Of a stretch of 64,000 bases of DNA, positions 16,749 through 24,044 are shown piece after piece; position 1 is the stretch's first letter, and each line of letters begins with the position of its first letter. The notes under the pieces are model-generated. The model saw only the letters and a list, made by a program, of their open reading frames with translations. It did not search any database and was not told the origin of the DNA. The position numbers were made by a program, and so were the translations under genes. The stretch lies in contig JAKIUW010000001.1 of assembly GCA_021647365.1 (NCBI GenBank), positions 62,001 to 126,000 of the forward strand, written 5' to 3'. The stretch is from Cocleimonas sp. Lineage in GTDB: Bacteria > Pseudomonadota > Gammaproteobacteria > Thiotrichales > Thiotrichaceae.

Positions 16749-19700
16749 TGAATAAAAATACGCCCAAATTTCAAGAAGAATACAGTTCCAAGCTTCCTGC
16801 ATTAGCCTTGCTTAGTAGTTTAGGCTGGACATTCTTATCGCCTGAACACGCTTTGCAAGCTCGATCAAACAAAACCACTGAAGTAGTCTTGCGCGATGTG
16901 TTACACAAACAGCTACAAAAACGTCGTTTTATTTATGCAGGTAAATCACACCCACTGTCTGCAGCAGCTATCGACAATATTATCATGACAGTGTGTAGCC
17001 CAGCCTTAAATGAGGGTTTGGGTGTTGCCAACGAGAAGCTTTATAACCATTTACTTTATGGTATCTCGGTGACTGAGTTTGTGGATGGAAAAAAAGCTAA
17101 CCCGACGATTGCACTAGTTGATTGGCAGGATACGTCTAACAATAGCTTTTTGTTTACCGAAGAATTTACGGTTACGCGTAGTAATGGCGTAGAAGCACGT
17201 CGCCCCGATATTGTGTGTTTTGTAAATGGTATTCCCTTGGTGGTGATTGAGGCCAAACGGCCTGATGGTCATGCAAATAAAGGGCCGACGGTTGGAGAAG
17301 GCATATCACAGAGTTTGCGTAACCAGCGTGTTGATGAAATCCCTAGTTTATTCGTTTATAGCCAGTTGTTGTTATCCATTAGTGGCACAGATGGTCGTTA
17401 CGGTACACAGGGTACGCCTGCTAAGTTTTGGGCGACTTGGCGTGAAGAGGATCTGACCGATATTGAGCTTTATACAATTAAAAATAAAAAGCTGAATGAT
17501 GAACAAAAGAATGCGTTATTTGATTATCGACCTGCTAAAGATCGTGAATGGTATGAGGCATTAATTTCTGCTGGTGAGTTAGCGGTAACCGAGCAAGATA
17601 AATTATTAATATGTTTGTTGTCACCAGATCGCTTATTGGATATGACACGATTGTTTACCTTTTTTGATAATAAGATCGGCAAGATTGTTGCTCGCTATCA
17701 TCAAGTTTTTAGTATTAAACGGCTATTAGAGCGTATCAACACTAAAAACGATAAGGGAGGTCGAGAAGGTGGTGTAATTTGGCATACAACAGGTTCTGGT
17801 AAGTCTTTTACGATGGTTCTGCTGTCTAAGGCGCTGGTGTTGCATGAATCGCTAAAAAAGTGTCGTGTGGTGATTATTACGGATCGAGTGGATTTGGAAG
17901 GTCAACTCAGTAGCACGTTTAGTTCTAGTGGTGAGTTGGCAGGCAGTAAAGATAAAGAATCGGCAATGGCAACCTCTGGCAAGCGTTTGGCAGAGCAGAT
18001 TGGTAGCGGCACAGAACGTATTGTTTTCTCCTTGATTCAAAAGTTTAACACGGCAACAAAGTTGCCAGAATGTCGCAATGAAAGCTCGGATATTATCGTG
18101 TTGATTGATGAAGGGCATCGTAGCCAAGGTGGTGAAGCACATACCCGAATGCGAATGGCTTTACCTAATGCATCATTTGTAGCCTTTACGGGTACACCTT
18201 TGCTGAAAGACGATAAAACGACCAATAAGTTTGGCTCGATTGTTCATGCTTATACGATGCAACGTGCGGTGGAAGATAGGACTGTTACACCACTGTTGTA
18301 TGAAGAGCGCATTCCTGATCTGGATGTGAATGAACGTGCTATTGATAGCTGGTTTGATCGAATCACCGAAGGTTTAACCGACGAGCAACAATCAGATTTG
18401 AAACGAAAGTTTGCCAAAAAAGGACAAATCTATCAAGCAGAGGATCGCATCCATTTAATTGCTTTGGATATTGCGAATCACTTTGTTAAAAATATAGATG
18501 ATGGCTTAAAAGGGCAGATAGCTTGTGATAGTAAACCAAGCGCTATTTTGTATAAAAAATATCTGGATGAGGCGGGTTTGTTTGAGTCTGCTGTCATCAT
18601 GTCATCACCTGATACCCGTGAAGGCAATACCGCTGTTGATGAAGATAAGTCACCAGAAGTTACAAAATGGTGGAAAGAAAATGTGGGTTCGCAAGATGTG
18701 CAGACTTACACCAAAGCGTTAATTAGCCGTTTTGAAAAAGATGATGATCTTAAAATTCTAATCGTGGTGGATAAATTATTGACGGGCTTTGATGAGCCAA
18801 GAAACACAGTGTTATACATCGATAAGCCTTTAAAAGAACATAACTTGATTCAAGCCATTGCTCGTGTGAATCGTTTGCACCCTGATAAAAAGTTTGGTTA
18901 CTTAATTGATTATCGAGGCATTCTTGCAGAGCTGGATACTACGATTGAAAAGTATCAAGACTTAGCTGCACGGACTCAAAACGGTTATGACATTAATGAT
19001 ATTGCAGGTTTGTATAATCAAATGAGTACCGAGTACAAGCGTTTGCCACGTTTGTATGACCAGGTTTGGGATATTTTTAAAGAGGCGAAAAATAAGAATG
19101 ATATTGAGCAGTTACGCCAAGTTTTAGTGCCTAAAATGGAAGAACGCAACGGTGAAATGGTTGATACGCATTTAAAAGTACGTGATGACTTTTATGAAGC
19201 GTTGACCGAGTTTTCTAACTGCTTAAAAGTTGCATTACAATCAGCGACTTTTTTTGAAGATAAGAGTTTTTCAGAGGATGATAGGCAGCACTATAAAGAA
19301 ATGGTTAAGCAGTTTTCAAGCCTTCGGCAATTAGCCAAGCAAGATGCGGGTGAAACCATTCAGTACGATGAGTATTCTGAACAAATAAAGAAGCTCATGG
19401 ATAAGCACGTCGTTGGAGTGGGCGTAAGAGAACCTGCAGGTGTGTATGAAGTCGGTAAAATGGGGCAACAAAAGCCTGAAGAATGGAATGAAGATAAAAC
19501 CCGTAATGAAACGGATATTATCAAAACCCGAATAACTAAAACAATAGAACAGAATTTATTGGATGACCCTTATGCGCAAGAGGCTTTCTCAAAGCTATTG
19601 CGTAAAGCTATCCAAGAGGCTGAAGAGTTGTTTGATCATCCGTTAAAGCAGTACATGATTTTCCATGAATTAGAAGAACAAGTGCAAGAGCGTAGTTTAC

Positions 19701-20020
19701 CAGAGTTGCCTGATAGCTTTAATGGAAACTTTCATGCTCAAGCTTACTTTGGTGTTTTTAAAAAGACTTTTCCTGAATCTGTATTTGCCAGTAGCTCGGA
19801 TGAAAAGTGGGTAGAGCTTGCCTTTAGTGTTGATAAATTAGTTGAAACATCGGTGGCAGAGAATTCGATTAGCCCACAAAATATTGAAGCAGATATTCGC
19901 CAGAAGTTATTACCGATTCTTTTTAAAGAGTGCAAAGCACTTGGTGCGGGAATGGATCAAGCGAAGTCTATTGTTGAGACTGTTATAAAAATCACTCGTG
20001 TTGGCACGGCTGGCTTATGA
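16748..20020 (+). CDS. hsdR: type I restriction endonuclease subunit HsdR
   Basis: Translocating and cleaving subunit of the type I enzyme (1090 residues from this ATG, normal length). The N-terminal nuclease domain has RRPDIVCFVNGIPLVVIEAK (Asp and Glu-X-Lys). The helicase has Walker A TTGSGKS (about residue 348), DEGHRSQ (about 453), FTGTP, and motif VI AIARVNRLHP. The ATG at 16748 is preferred over an upstream TTG because it forms a TAATG junction with the NYN stop. It overlaps the downstream metallopeptidase gene by four bases. The sequence appears complete. Confidence 0.97.
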   Translation: MNKNTPKFQEEYSSKLPALALLSSLGWTFLSPEHALQARSNKTTEVVLRDVLHKQLQKRRFIYAGKSHPLSAAAIDNIIMTVCSPALNEGLGVANEKLYNHLLYGISVTEFVDGKKANPTIALVDWQDTSNNSFLFTEEFTVTRSNGVEARRPDIVCFVNGIPLVVIEAKRPDGHANKGPTVGEGISQSLRNQRVDEIPSLFVYSQLLLSISGTDGRYGTQGTPAKFWATWREEDLTDIELYTIKNKKLNDEQKNALFDYRPAKDREWYEALISAGELAVTEQDKLLICLLSPDRLLDMTRLFTFFDNKIGKIVARYHQVFSIKRLLERINTKNDKGGREGGVIWHTTGSGKSFTMVLLSKALVLHESLKKCRVVIITDRVDLEGQLSSTFSSSGELAGSKDKESAMATSGKRLAEQIGSGTERIVFSLIQKFNTATKLPECRNESSDIIVLIDEGHRSQGGEAHTRMRMALPNASFVAFTGTPLLKDDKTTNKFGSIVHAYTMQRAVEDRTVTPLLYEERIPDLDVNERAIDSWFDRITEGLTDEQQSDLKRKFAKKGQIYQAEDRIHLIALDIANHFVKNIDDGLKGQIACDSKPSAILYKKYLDEAGLFESAVIMSSPDTREGNTAVDEDKSPEVTKWWKENVGSQDVQTYTKALISRFEKDDDLKILIVVDKLLTGFDEPRNTVLYIDKPLKEHNLIQAIARVNRLHPDKKFGYLIDYRGILAELDTTIEKYQDLAARTQNGYDINDIAGLYNQMSTEYKRLPRLYDQVWDIFKEAKNKNDIEQLRQVLVPKMEERNGEMVDTHLKVRDDFYEALTEFSNCLKVALQSATFFEDKSFSEDDRQHYKEMVKQFSSLRQLAKQDAGETIQYDEYSEQIKKLMDKHVVGVGVREPAGVYEVGKMGQQKPEEWNEDKTRNETDIIKTRITKTIEQNLLDDPYAQEAFSKLLRKAIQEAEELFDHPLKQYMIFHELEEQVQERSLPELPDSFNGNFHAQAYFGVFKKTFPESVFASSSDEKWVELAFSVDKLVETSVAENSISPQNIEADIRQKLLPILFKECKALGAGMDQAKSIVETVIKITRVGTAGL

Positions 20021-20808
20021 GTGTCGATATTGTCTATCCTGCTCGTGCTTTAAAGAAAAAGGGCACTCCAGATATTCAAAGTATTTTGTACGGTGATGAG
20101 CTTATCGAGTATGAGTTGAAAGAACGTAAGAGTGATATTAACCGTTTGTTGATTAAGGTACATCCTGATTGCCATGTGGTTGTGCTTGCACCCAAAAGCG
20201 CTTGTAATGATGACATACAAAAGGCTGTAAAGAGGCGTAGCCGTTGGATTTATACACAACTAAAACAGTTTAAATCACAGTTAGAGCATGTAACACCACG
20301 TAATTATATGGGTGGAGAAAGTCACTACTATCTAGGTAAGAAATATCTACTAAAAGTTATCTCTTCTGAAGATAAGCCCAAGATCAAGTTACTTAGAGGA
20401 AAGCTTGAAATTACGGTATCAGGTCAAAATAAACATCATCAAAATAATAAAGTGAAAATGCTAATAAACCACTGGTATAAGGTACGAGCTAGAGAGGTCT
20501 TCTCTCGTCGCTTAGATGCTGTTTTAGGCCAGGCGCTGTGGGTTTCTGAATGTCCTCCTATTCGATTGTTAGCGATGCAAAATCAATGGGGTAGTTGCTC
20601 ACCCAATGGTCGATTAACCTTGAACACACATTTGGTAAAAGCGCCGAGAGAGTGTATTGATTATGTGATCCTACATGAGCTGTGCCATCTTGCCGAGCAT
20701 AATCATAGCCCAAAGTTTTATCGTTTGATGAATGAGGTGATGCCTAATTGGGAAGAAGTAAAAGAACGGTTGGACGGGATGGCTGAGGTTTTGTTGAATG
20801 GAGGGTAG
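20017..20808 (+). CDS. YgjP-like (M48/DUF45) metallopeptidase-family protein
   Basis: A 263-residue protein with the SprT/YgjP-type zinc motif HELCHLAEHNHSPKFY (about residues 218-233; His, Glu, His, and a further His) and the family signature QNQWGSCSPNGRLTLN. Genes of this family often follow hsdR in type I loci, and the ATGA overlap here supports co-expression. A protease role (turnover of HsdR or restriction alleviation) is plausible by association but unproven. Last gene of the defence operon. Confidence 0.92.
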   Translation: MSVDIVYPARALKKKGTPDIQSILYGDELIEYELKERKSDINRLLIKVHPDCHVVVLAPKSACNDDIQKAVKRRSRWIYTQLKQFKSQLEHVTPRNYMGGESHYYLGKKYLLKVISSEDKPKIKLLRGKLEITVSGQNKHHQNNKVKMLINHWYKVRAREVFSRRLDAVLGQALWVSECPPIRLLAMQNQWGSCSPNGRLTLNTHLVKAPRECIDYVILHELCHLAEHNHSPKFYRLMNEVMPNWEEVKERLDGMAEVLLNGG

Positions 20809-20833
20809 GGTGTAAGCAGATTTTACGCCTATA

Positions 20834-20855
20834 AAAAAGGTACAATAAAGGTACA
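20834..20855 (+). repeat. candidate integrase arm-site repeat, right
   Basis: Identical over 22 bases to 2361-2382, with two AAAGGTACA units, in the same orientation. It lies 119 bases inside attR, as the left copy lies 75 bases inside attL. Confidence 0.6.
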
Positions 20856-20974
20856 GTGGTCAGTTTTTACAACTTTCGTTAAATTACGCTAAACTACTGA
20901 TTATTAACTACTACCAGTTAAATTAGATTAATGTAGATTACGCTTAATTATCAATAACATACTGATTTAATTGG

Positions 20975-21022
20975 AGACTCATAATCTATTGGTCGAAGGT
21001 TCGAGTCCTTCCAGGCCCACCA
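20975..21022 (+). other. attR: displaced 3' end of tRNA-Ile2
   Basis: An exact 48-base copy of the tRNA 3' half including CCA. It lacks the acceptor 5' strand and D arm, so it is not a tRNA gene. It marks the right boundary of the island. Confidence 0.93.
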
Positions 21023-21026
21023 ATCC

Positions 21027-21056
21027 AAAGGCGATCATTATTTGATCGCCTTTTTT
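21027..21056 (+). terminator. Rho-independent terminator beyond attR
   Basis: Arms AAAGGCGATCA and its complement with loop TTATT, followed by a T-run. It is probably the original terminator of tRNA-Ile2 before integration. Confidence 0.88.
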
Positions 21057-21084
21057 GTTTCTGATTTTCTTATCTATTAATCCG

Positions 21085-21184
21085 TCATGTAAAAGTGGGG
21101 GGGTGTGCTTCATCAATAGTGCAAGGATATAAGGTTTGTAGAAACTTATGTTACCAAAGTACACCTCCCCACGTTTACATGATG
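21085..21184. repeat. G-run interspersed repeat, inverted pair
   Basis: Plus copy 21085-21110 (G-run of 7) and a diverged minus copy 21156-21184 (the run is broken). They sit at the convergent junction between the tRNA/island and the endonuclease gene. Confidence 0.85.
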
Positions 21185-21194
21185 TCTTGGTTTT

Positions 21195-21791
21195 TCATAT
21201 CAACTCTTCAATATCTTTATAATTATCAACAAAGCGATTTCGGGTTCCTTGAAGACTTTCGATAATATCATTGCGGCGCATTTCTTCTTTGCTGGGTTGG
21301 TCTACCTTATTCCAATAGGCGAGTGTTTCGGCTTGGCGTGTGAATATTTTTAAGTGGTAAGTCTCTGACATGTGAAACATGGCGCGTGCGATTTCGCCTT
21401 GGCTGGCGGGTGCAGGCTCAATAATGCGATTTTTATTATCTACTTTAAAATCATATGAGCCAATAGCACGCAATTCTCCTTTTATCGAACCGAAGCGATG
21501 GCTGCCTCGCAACATATTTAAGTCACGGCGACTAGGGTAGAGGTTATGCAAATCGGATTCAATATAATTGAATTTTTGTTGGCTGCGACGACAGTCACGG
21601 CGATCTTTACAATCGAACTTATTGACTACCCATGCCATGGGGAAGATGTGTTCAATATTGATCCAGTCGGGTTTATTGGGACCAAAAATCTGCTGGCTGT
21701 ATAGCGTTTTACCGCCTGTAGCATAAAGCTCTCGCCAGAAAAGGCGGAGGGCTTTTTGATAACTGCTGATTTGTGTCTGGGCGTGGCTCAT
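21195..21791 (-). CDS. endonuclease I family protein
   Basis: A 198-residue relative of the EndA/NucM family, Mg-dependent non-specific DNases. The core motifs are INIEHIFPMAWV (catalytic His region) and ESDLHNLYPSRRDLNMLRGSHRFG. Unlike typical periplasmic EndA it has no signal peptide from the ATG at 21791; an upstream TTG (21818) adds only nine residues and no signal. The start codon lies within a 14-bp perfect inverted repeat. It may be N-terminally truncated or a cytoplasmic variant. It is the first chromosomal gene past the island. Confidence 0.8.
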   Translation of the reverse strand: MSHAQTQISSYQKALRLFWRELYATGGKTLYSQQIFGPNKPDWINIEHIFPMAWVVNKFDCKDRRDCRRSQQKFNYIESDLHNLYPSRRDLNMLRGSHRFGSIKGELRAIGSYDFKVDNKNRIIEPAPASQGEIARAMFHMSETYHLKIFTRQAETLAYWNKVDQPSKEEMRRNDIIESLQGTRNRFVDNYKDIEELI

Positions 21792-21817
21792 GGTGTTGAT
21801 AGTAACACCATGAGCCA
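21784..21817. repeat. 14-bp inverted repeat over the endonuclease I start
   Basis: Arms TGGCTCATGGTGTT (21784-21797) and its exact complement (21804-21817), loop of six. The ATG (complement of 21789-21791) is inside the stem, so the mRNA hairpin could occlude initiation. Confidence 0.75.
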
Positions 21818-21859
21818 ATTAATATATCATCAGAGCTAAATTCTTATTAGATGATAAAT

Positions 21860-23128
21860 TTAGTATTTAGCGCTATCCGAATCGTAAACTAAACCTTTCT
21901 CGGCAGCTTGCGCTTTGATTGCTCCAAATATCTTAGCATCAAGAGAGTTTTTATCTGCGCCACTTTTTGCTACTTTCTTTTTCAAGAATCTATTACGCTT
22001 TTCAGATAATTGTTTAATATCTTTTTTCAGCGCTTCACGTTTTTTAGAGAGACCAAAGACATATTCTTTTTGTGCTTTTGGTTTCATGGTTTGCATTTCA
22101 GTTGGTAATTCATTTTTATCAATATCTTCTAAAGTCGTTTTACCGCTACTAATTGCGTCGACTAATTCACTTTCTCCTAAGAAATTATCTTTTCCACTGG
22201 CTGATGTGTTGTAGGTAGCGCGTCGAGCGAGTGATTTTAGGCTGGATTTATTATGAAGTTTTGTCGATGCCGCAACTTTTCGCTCTTGTCTTAACTTTGT
22301 TTTCTTGTTGCCGTAATACACACGAGTGTTATCCAACTCTTTTGATAAATCTGCCAGTTCTTGATCAAACGGTGTGGCGATAGCAACGGCATTGCCATCA
22401 TCTTCTACTTGAAAGTAATTACCTTGCCCAAGAGTTGCGATTTGTTGCCAGTTCGTCTTGGTTTTATTGTTTTGACCACTTTGTATCGCGTTGATCACAA
22501 TATCTTTCTTCAAGCCTTTTGCGATAGTAGTTGGATATTTCACGTCATCTTGGTAATCCATATGAGCAGGCGCATCACCAATCAAGAAGATTACTTTGTA
22601 AGTGTCTTTGTCTTGGCTCCACAGCATTTTGTGAACCGCATCATATAATGCCTTGTTAACACTTTCTGGGCCGTCGCCACCGCCATTTGCTTTAAAGTCC
22701 ATTAGTGTTGAATACATGGAATCCAGATCGGTTGTAAGAGGCGTAGTTTTTGTAATGTAGGCATCACCTCGGTCACGGAAGGCAACTAAACCCATTTTAA
22801 TTTCAGGTGCATTTTGTGCAGAAGCCATGGTGCTGGCTATTGACCATATCTTCTCTTTTGCGGCTTGGATTAAACCGCTCATGCTGCCTGTTGTATCTAA
22901 TACAAAAACCACTTCAATTTTTGGATTTTGATTTGCGATTTTTTTAATGTCTAGAGCGGGCTGATTGCGTGGTGGAGTGCTGAGTTTTTTAATGTATGGT
23001 TTATTAGCAACTGCTGGAGGTTCTGCAAAAACGGGTTGTAAAGAACAAGCAGCTAAAATGCTCGGGATGAGCACTGCTGAGGTAATGGTAGTCGTAAGTA
23101 GTTTTTTTGCTAAGATTGAATTTTTCAT
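21860..23128 (-). CDS. secreted von Willebrand factor A domain protein
   Basis: A 422-residue exported protein. The N-terminal signal (LLTTTITSAVLIPSILAAC) contains a possible lipobox LAAC, so it may be a lipoprotein. A vWA domain (about 72-260) has the MIDAS motif DTTGSMS and a later threonine/aspartate region (GGGDGPESVNKAL; IGDAPAHMD). The C-terminal 150 residues are Lys-rich and probably helical. It is divergent from a two-component system and 173 bases away from it, suggesting it may be a target or partner of that system. The ligand is unknown. Confidence 0.85.
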   Translation of the reverse strand: MKNSILAKKLLTTTITSAVLIPSILAACSLQPVFAEPPAVANKPYIKKLSTPPRNQPALDIKKIANQNPKIEVVFVLDTTGSMSGLIQAAKEKIWSIASTMASAQNAPEIKMGLVAFRDRGDAYITKTTPLTTDLDSMYSTLMDFKANGGGDGPESVNKALYDAVHKMLWSQDKDTYKVIFLIGDAPAHMDYQDDVKYPTTIAKGLKKDIVINAIQSGQNNKTKTNWQQIATLGQGNYFQVEDDGNAVAIATPFDQELADLSKELDNTRVYYGNKKTKLRQERKVAASTKLHNKSSLKSLARRATYNTSASGKDNFLGESELVDAISSGKTTLEDIDKNELPTEMQTMKPKAQKEYVFGLSKKREALKKDIKQLSEKRNRFLKKKVAKSGADKNSLDAKIFGAIKAQAAEKGLVYDSDSAKY

Positions 23129-23301
23129 AATGTATATCTCCTGTATTGGTTTTATTCATTTATATGAGTGCTGTGCTCATAGCTTGAAAACAGTTTAAAA
23201 CTGGTTGTTAAAAACAAATAGACACGTTTGTGTAAAAAAGAATGGTACAAACTTTACATAAAATTTACATCAGCAAAGCGGACTCTTGTTAAACTGGAAC
23301 A

Positions 23302-24006
23302 ATGAAAGATAAAAACAAAAGCCGCATATTAATTGTTGAAGATGAAGAAGCCATCCGCACAGGATTGGTCGATGTATTCGTTTATCATGGTTATGACGTT
23401 GATTACGCCGACCACGGTGACGATGGTTTATCCAAGGCGCTTACAGGCGAGTTTGATTTAATTTTGCTGGATGTGATGTTGCCAGGCATGAATGGTTTTG
23501 ATATTTGTAATAACATTCGTGAACAAAGCCGTGATCAAGCCATTATTATGCTCACCGCAAAAAGTAGCGATGAAGATATTATTGAAGGTTTAACACTTGG
23601 TGCAGATGATTATGTGGCCAAGCCGTTTTCAGTGGCTCAACTGGTATTGCGCGTAGAGGCCGTTTTGCGCCGTACCGCAAGCACACAAATGCAAAGCCAA
23701 AAAATAGAGCTGGGCGATGATGTGGTTATCGATTGTTTAAATCTATCTTGTGAACGAGCAGGTGAAAATTTGTCTTTTACTCGTAGAGAAATCGATATAC
23801 TGCAATATTTACACATAAATAATGAGCGCCCAGTCTCTCGTGATGAGCTTCTAAATAAAGTTTGGGGTTATGCCAGCGATTTAGATTTAGAGACGCGCAC
23901 CGTTGATATTCACATGGCTAAGCTACGCCGTAAAATTGAAACTAATCCAACTGTGCCTGAATATTTGATTACGGTGCGCGGTGCAGGCTATCGCCTCGTT
24001 AGCTAA
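23302..24006 (+). CDS. OmpR-family response regulator
   Basis: A 234-residue transcription factor: receiver domain with DEE acidic pocket, phospho-acceptor Asp in LILLDVMLPGMNG (about residue 56) and conserved Lys in VAKPF (about 105), then a winged-helix DNA-binding domain ending TVDIHMAKLRRKIE and YLITVRGAGYRLV. It is followed 38 bases later by its likely sensor kinase. Targets probably include the divergent vWA gene (inference). Confidence 0.95.
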   Translation: MKDKNKSRILIVEDEEAIRTGLVDVFVYHGYDVDYADHGDDGLSKALTGEFDLILLDVMLPGMNGFDICNNIREQSRDQAIIMLTAKSSDEDIIEGLTLGADDYVAKPFSVAQLVLRVEAVLRRTASTQMQSQKIELGDDVVIDCLNLSCERAGENLSFTRREIDILQYLHINNERPVSRDELLNKVWGYASDLDLETRTVDIHMAKLRRKIETNPTVPEYLITVRGAGYRLVS

Positions 24007-24044
24007 TTCTTGTTTACTCATCTGTAACTACTGTAACTAAAAGC

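Larger units (their letters stand above)
2286..21022. mobile_element. 18.7-kb integrative element with RepA module and defence cassette
   Basis: The element is bounded by a 48-bp direct repeat of the tRNA 3' end and starts with a tyrosine integrase reading away from the tRNA. Contents: integrase, unknown 416-residue protein, small HTH protein, RepA initiator with iterons, second recombinase, XRE-controlled small operon, then a type IC restriction system with an embedded CBASS pair and NYN RNase. No relaxase, type IV secretion, capsid, terminase or portal gene is visible, so it is not a complete conjugative element or prophage. It could be an integrative plasmid-like element or a satellite moved by a helper. 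The interspersed G-run repeats seen throughout the flanking chromosome have no good copy inside it, consistent with horizontal acquisition. Confidence 0.9.
20809..21194. other. 386-bp intergenic stretch at the right island end
   Basis: No gene. It holds the right arm-site repeat (20834-20855), AT-rich sequence, attR (20975-21022), a terminator (21027-21056) and an inverted pair of G-run repeats (21085-21184). Confidence 0.85.

Noticed and set aside
20975..21022. Second tRNA gene
   Set aside because: Only the 3' 48 bases of the tRNA are present; it lacks the 5' acceptor strand and D arm, so it is attR.
2286..21022. Complete prophage or conjugative element
   Set aside because: No capsid, terminase, portal, tail, relaxase or type IV secretion genes are visible.
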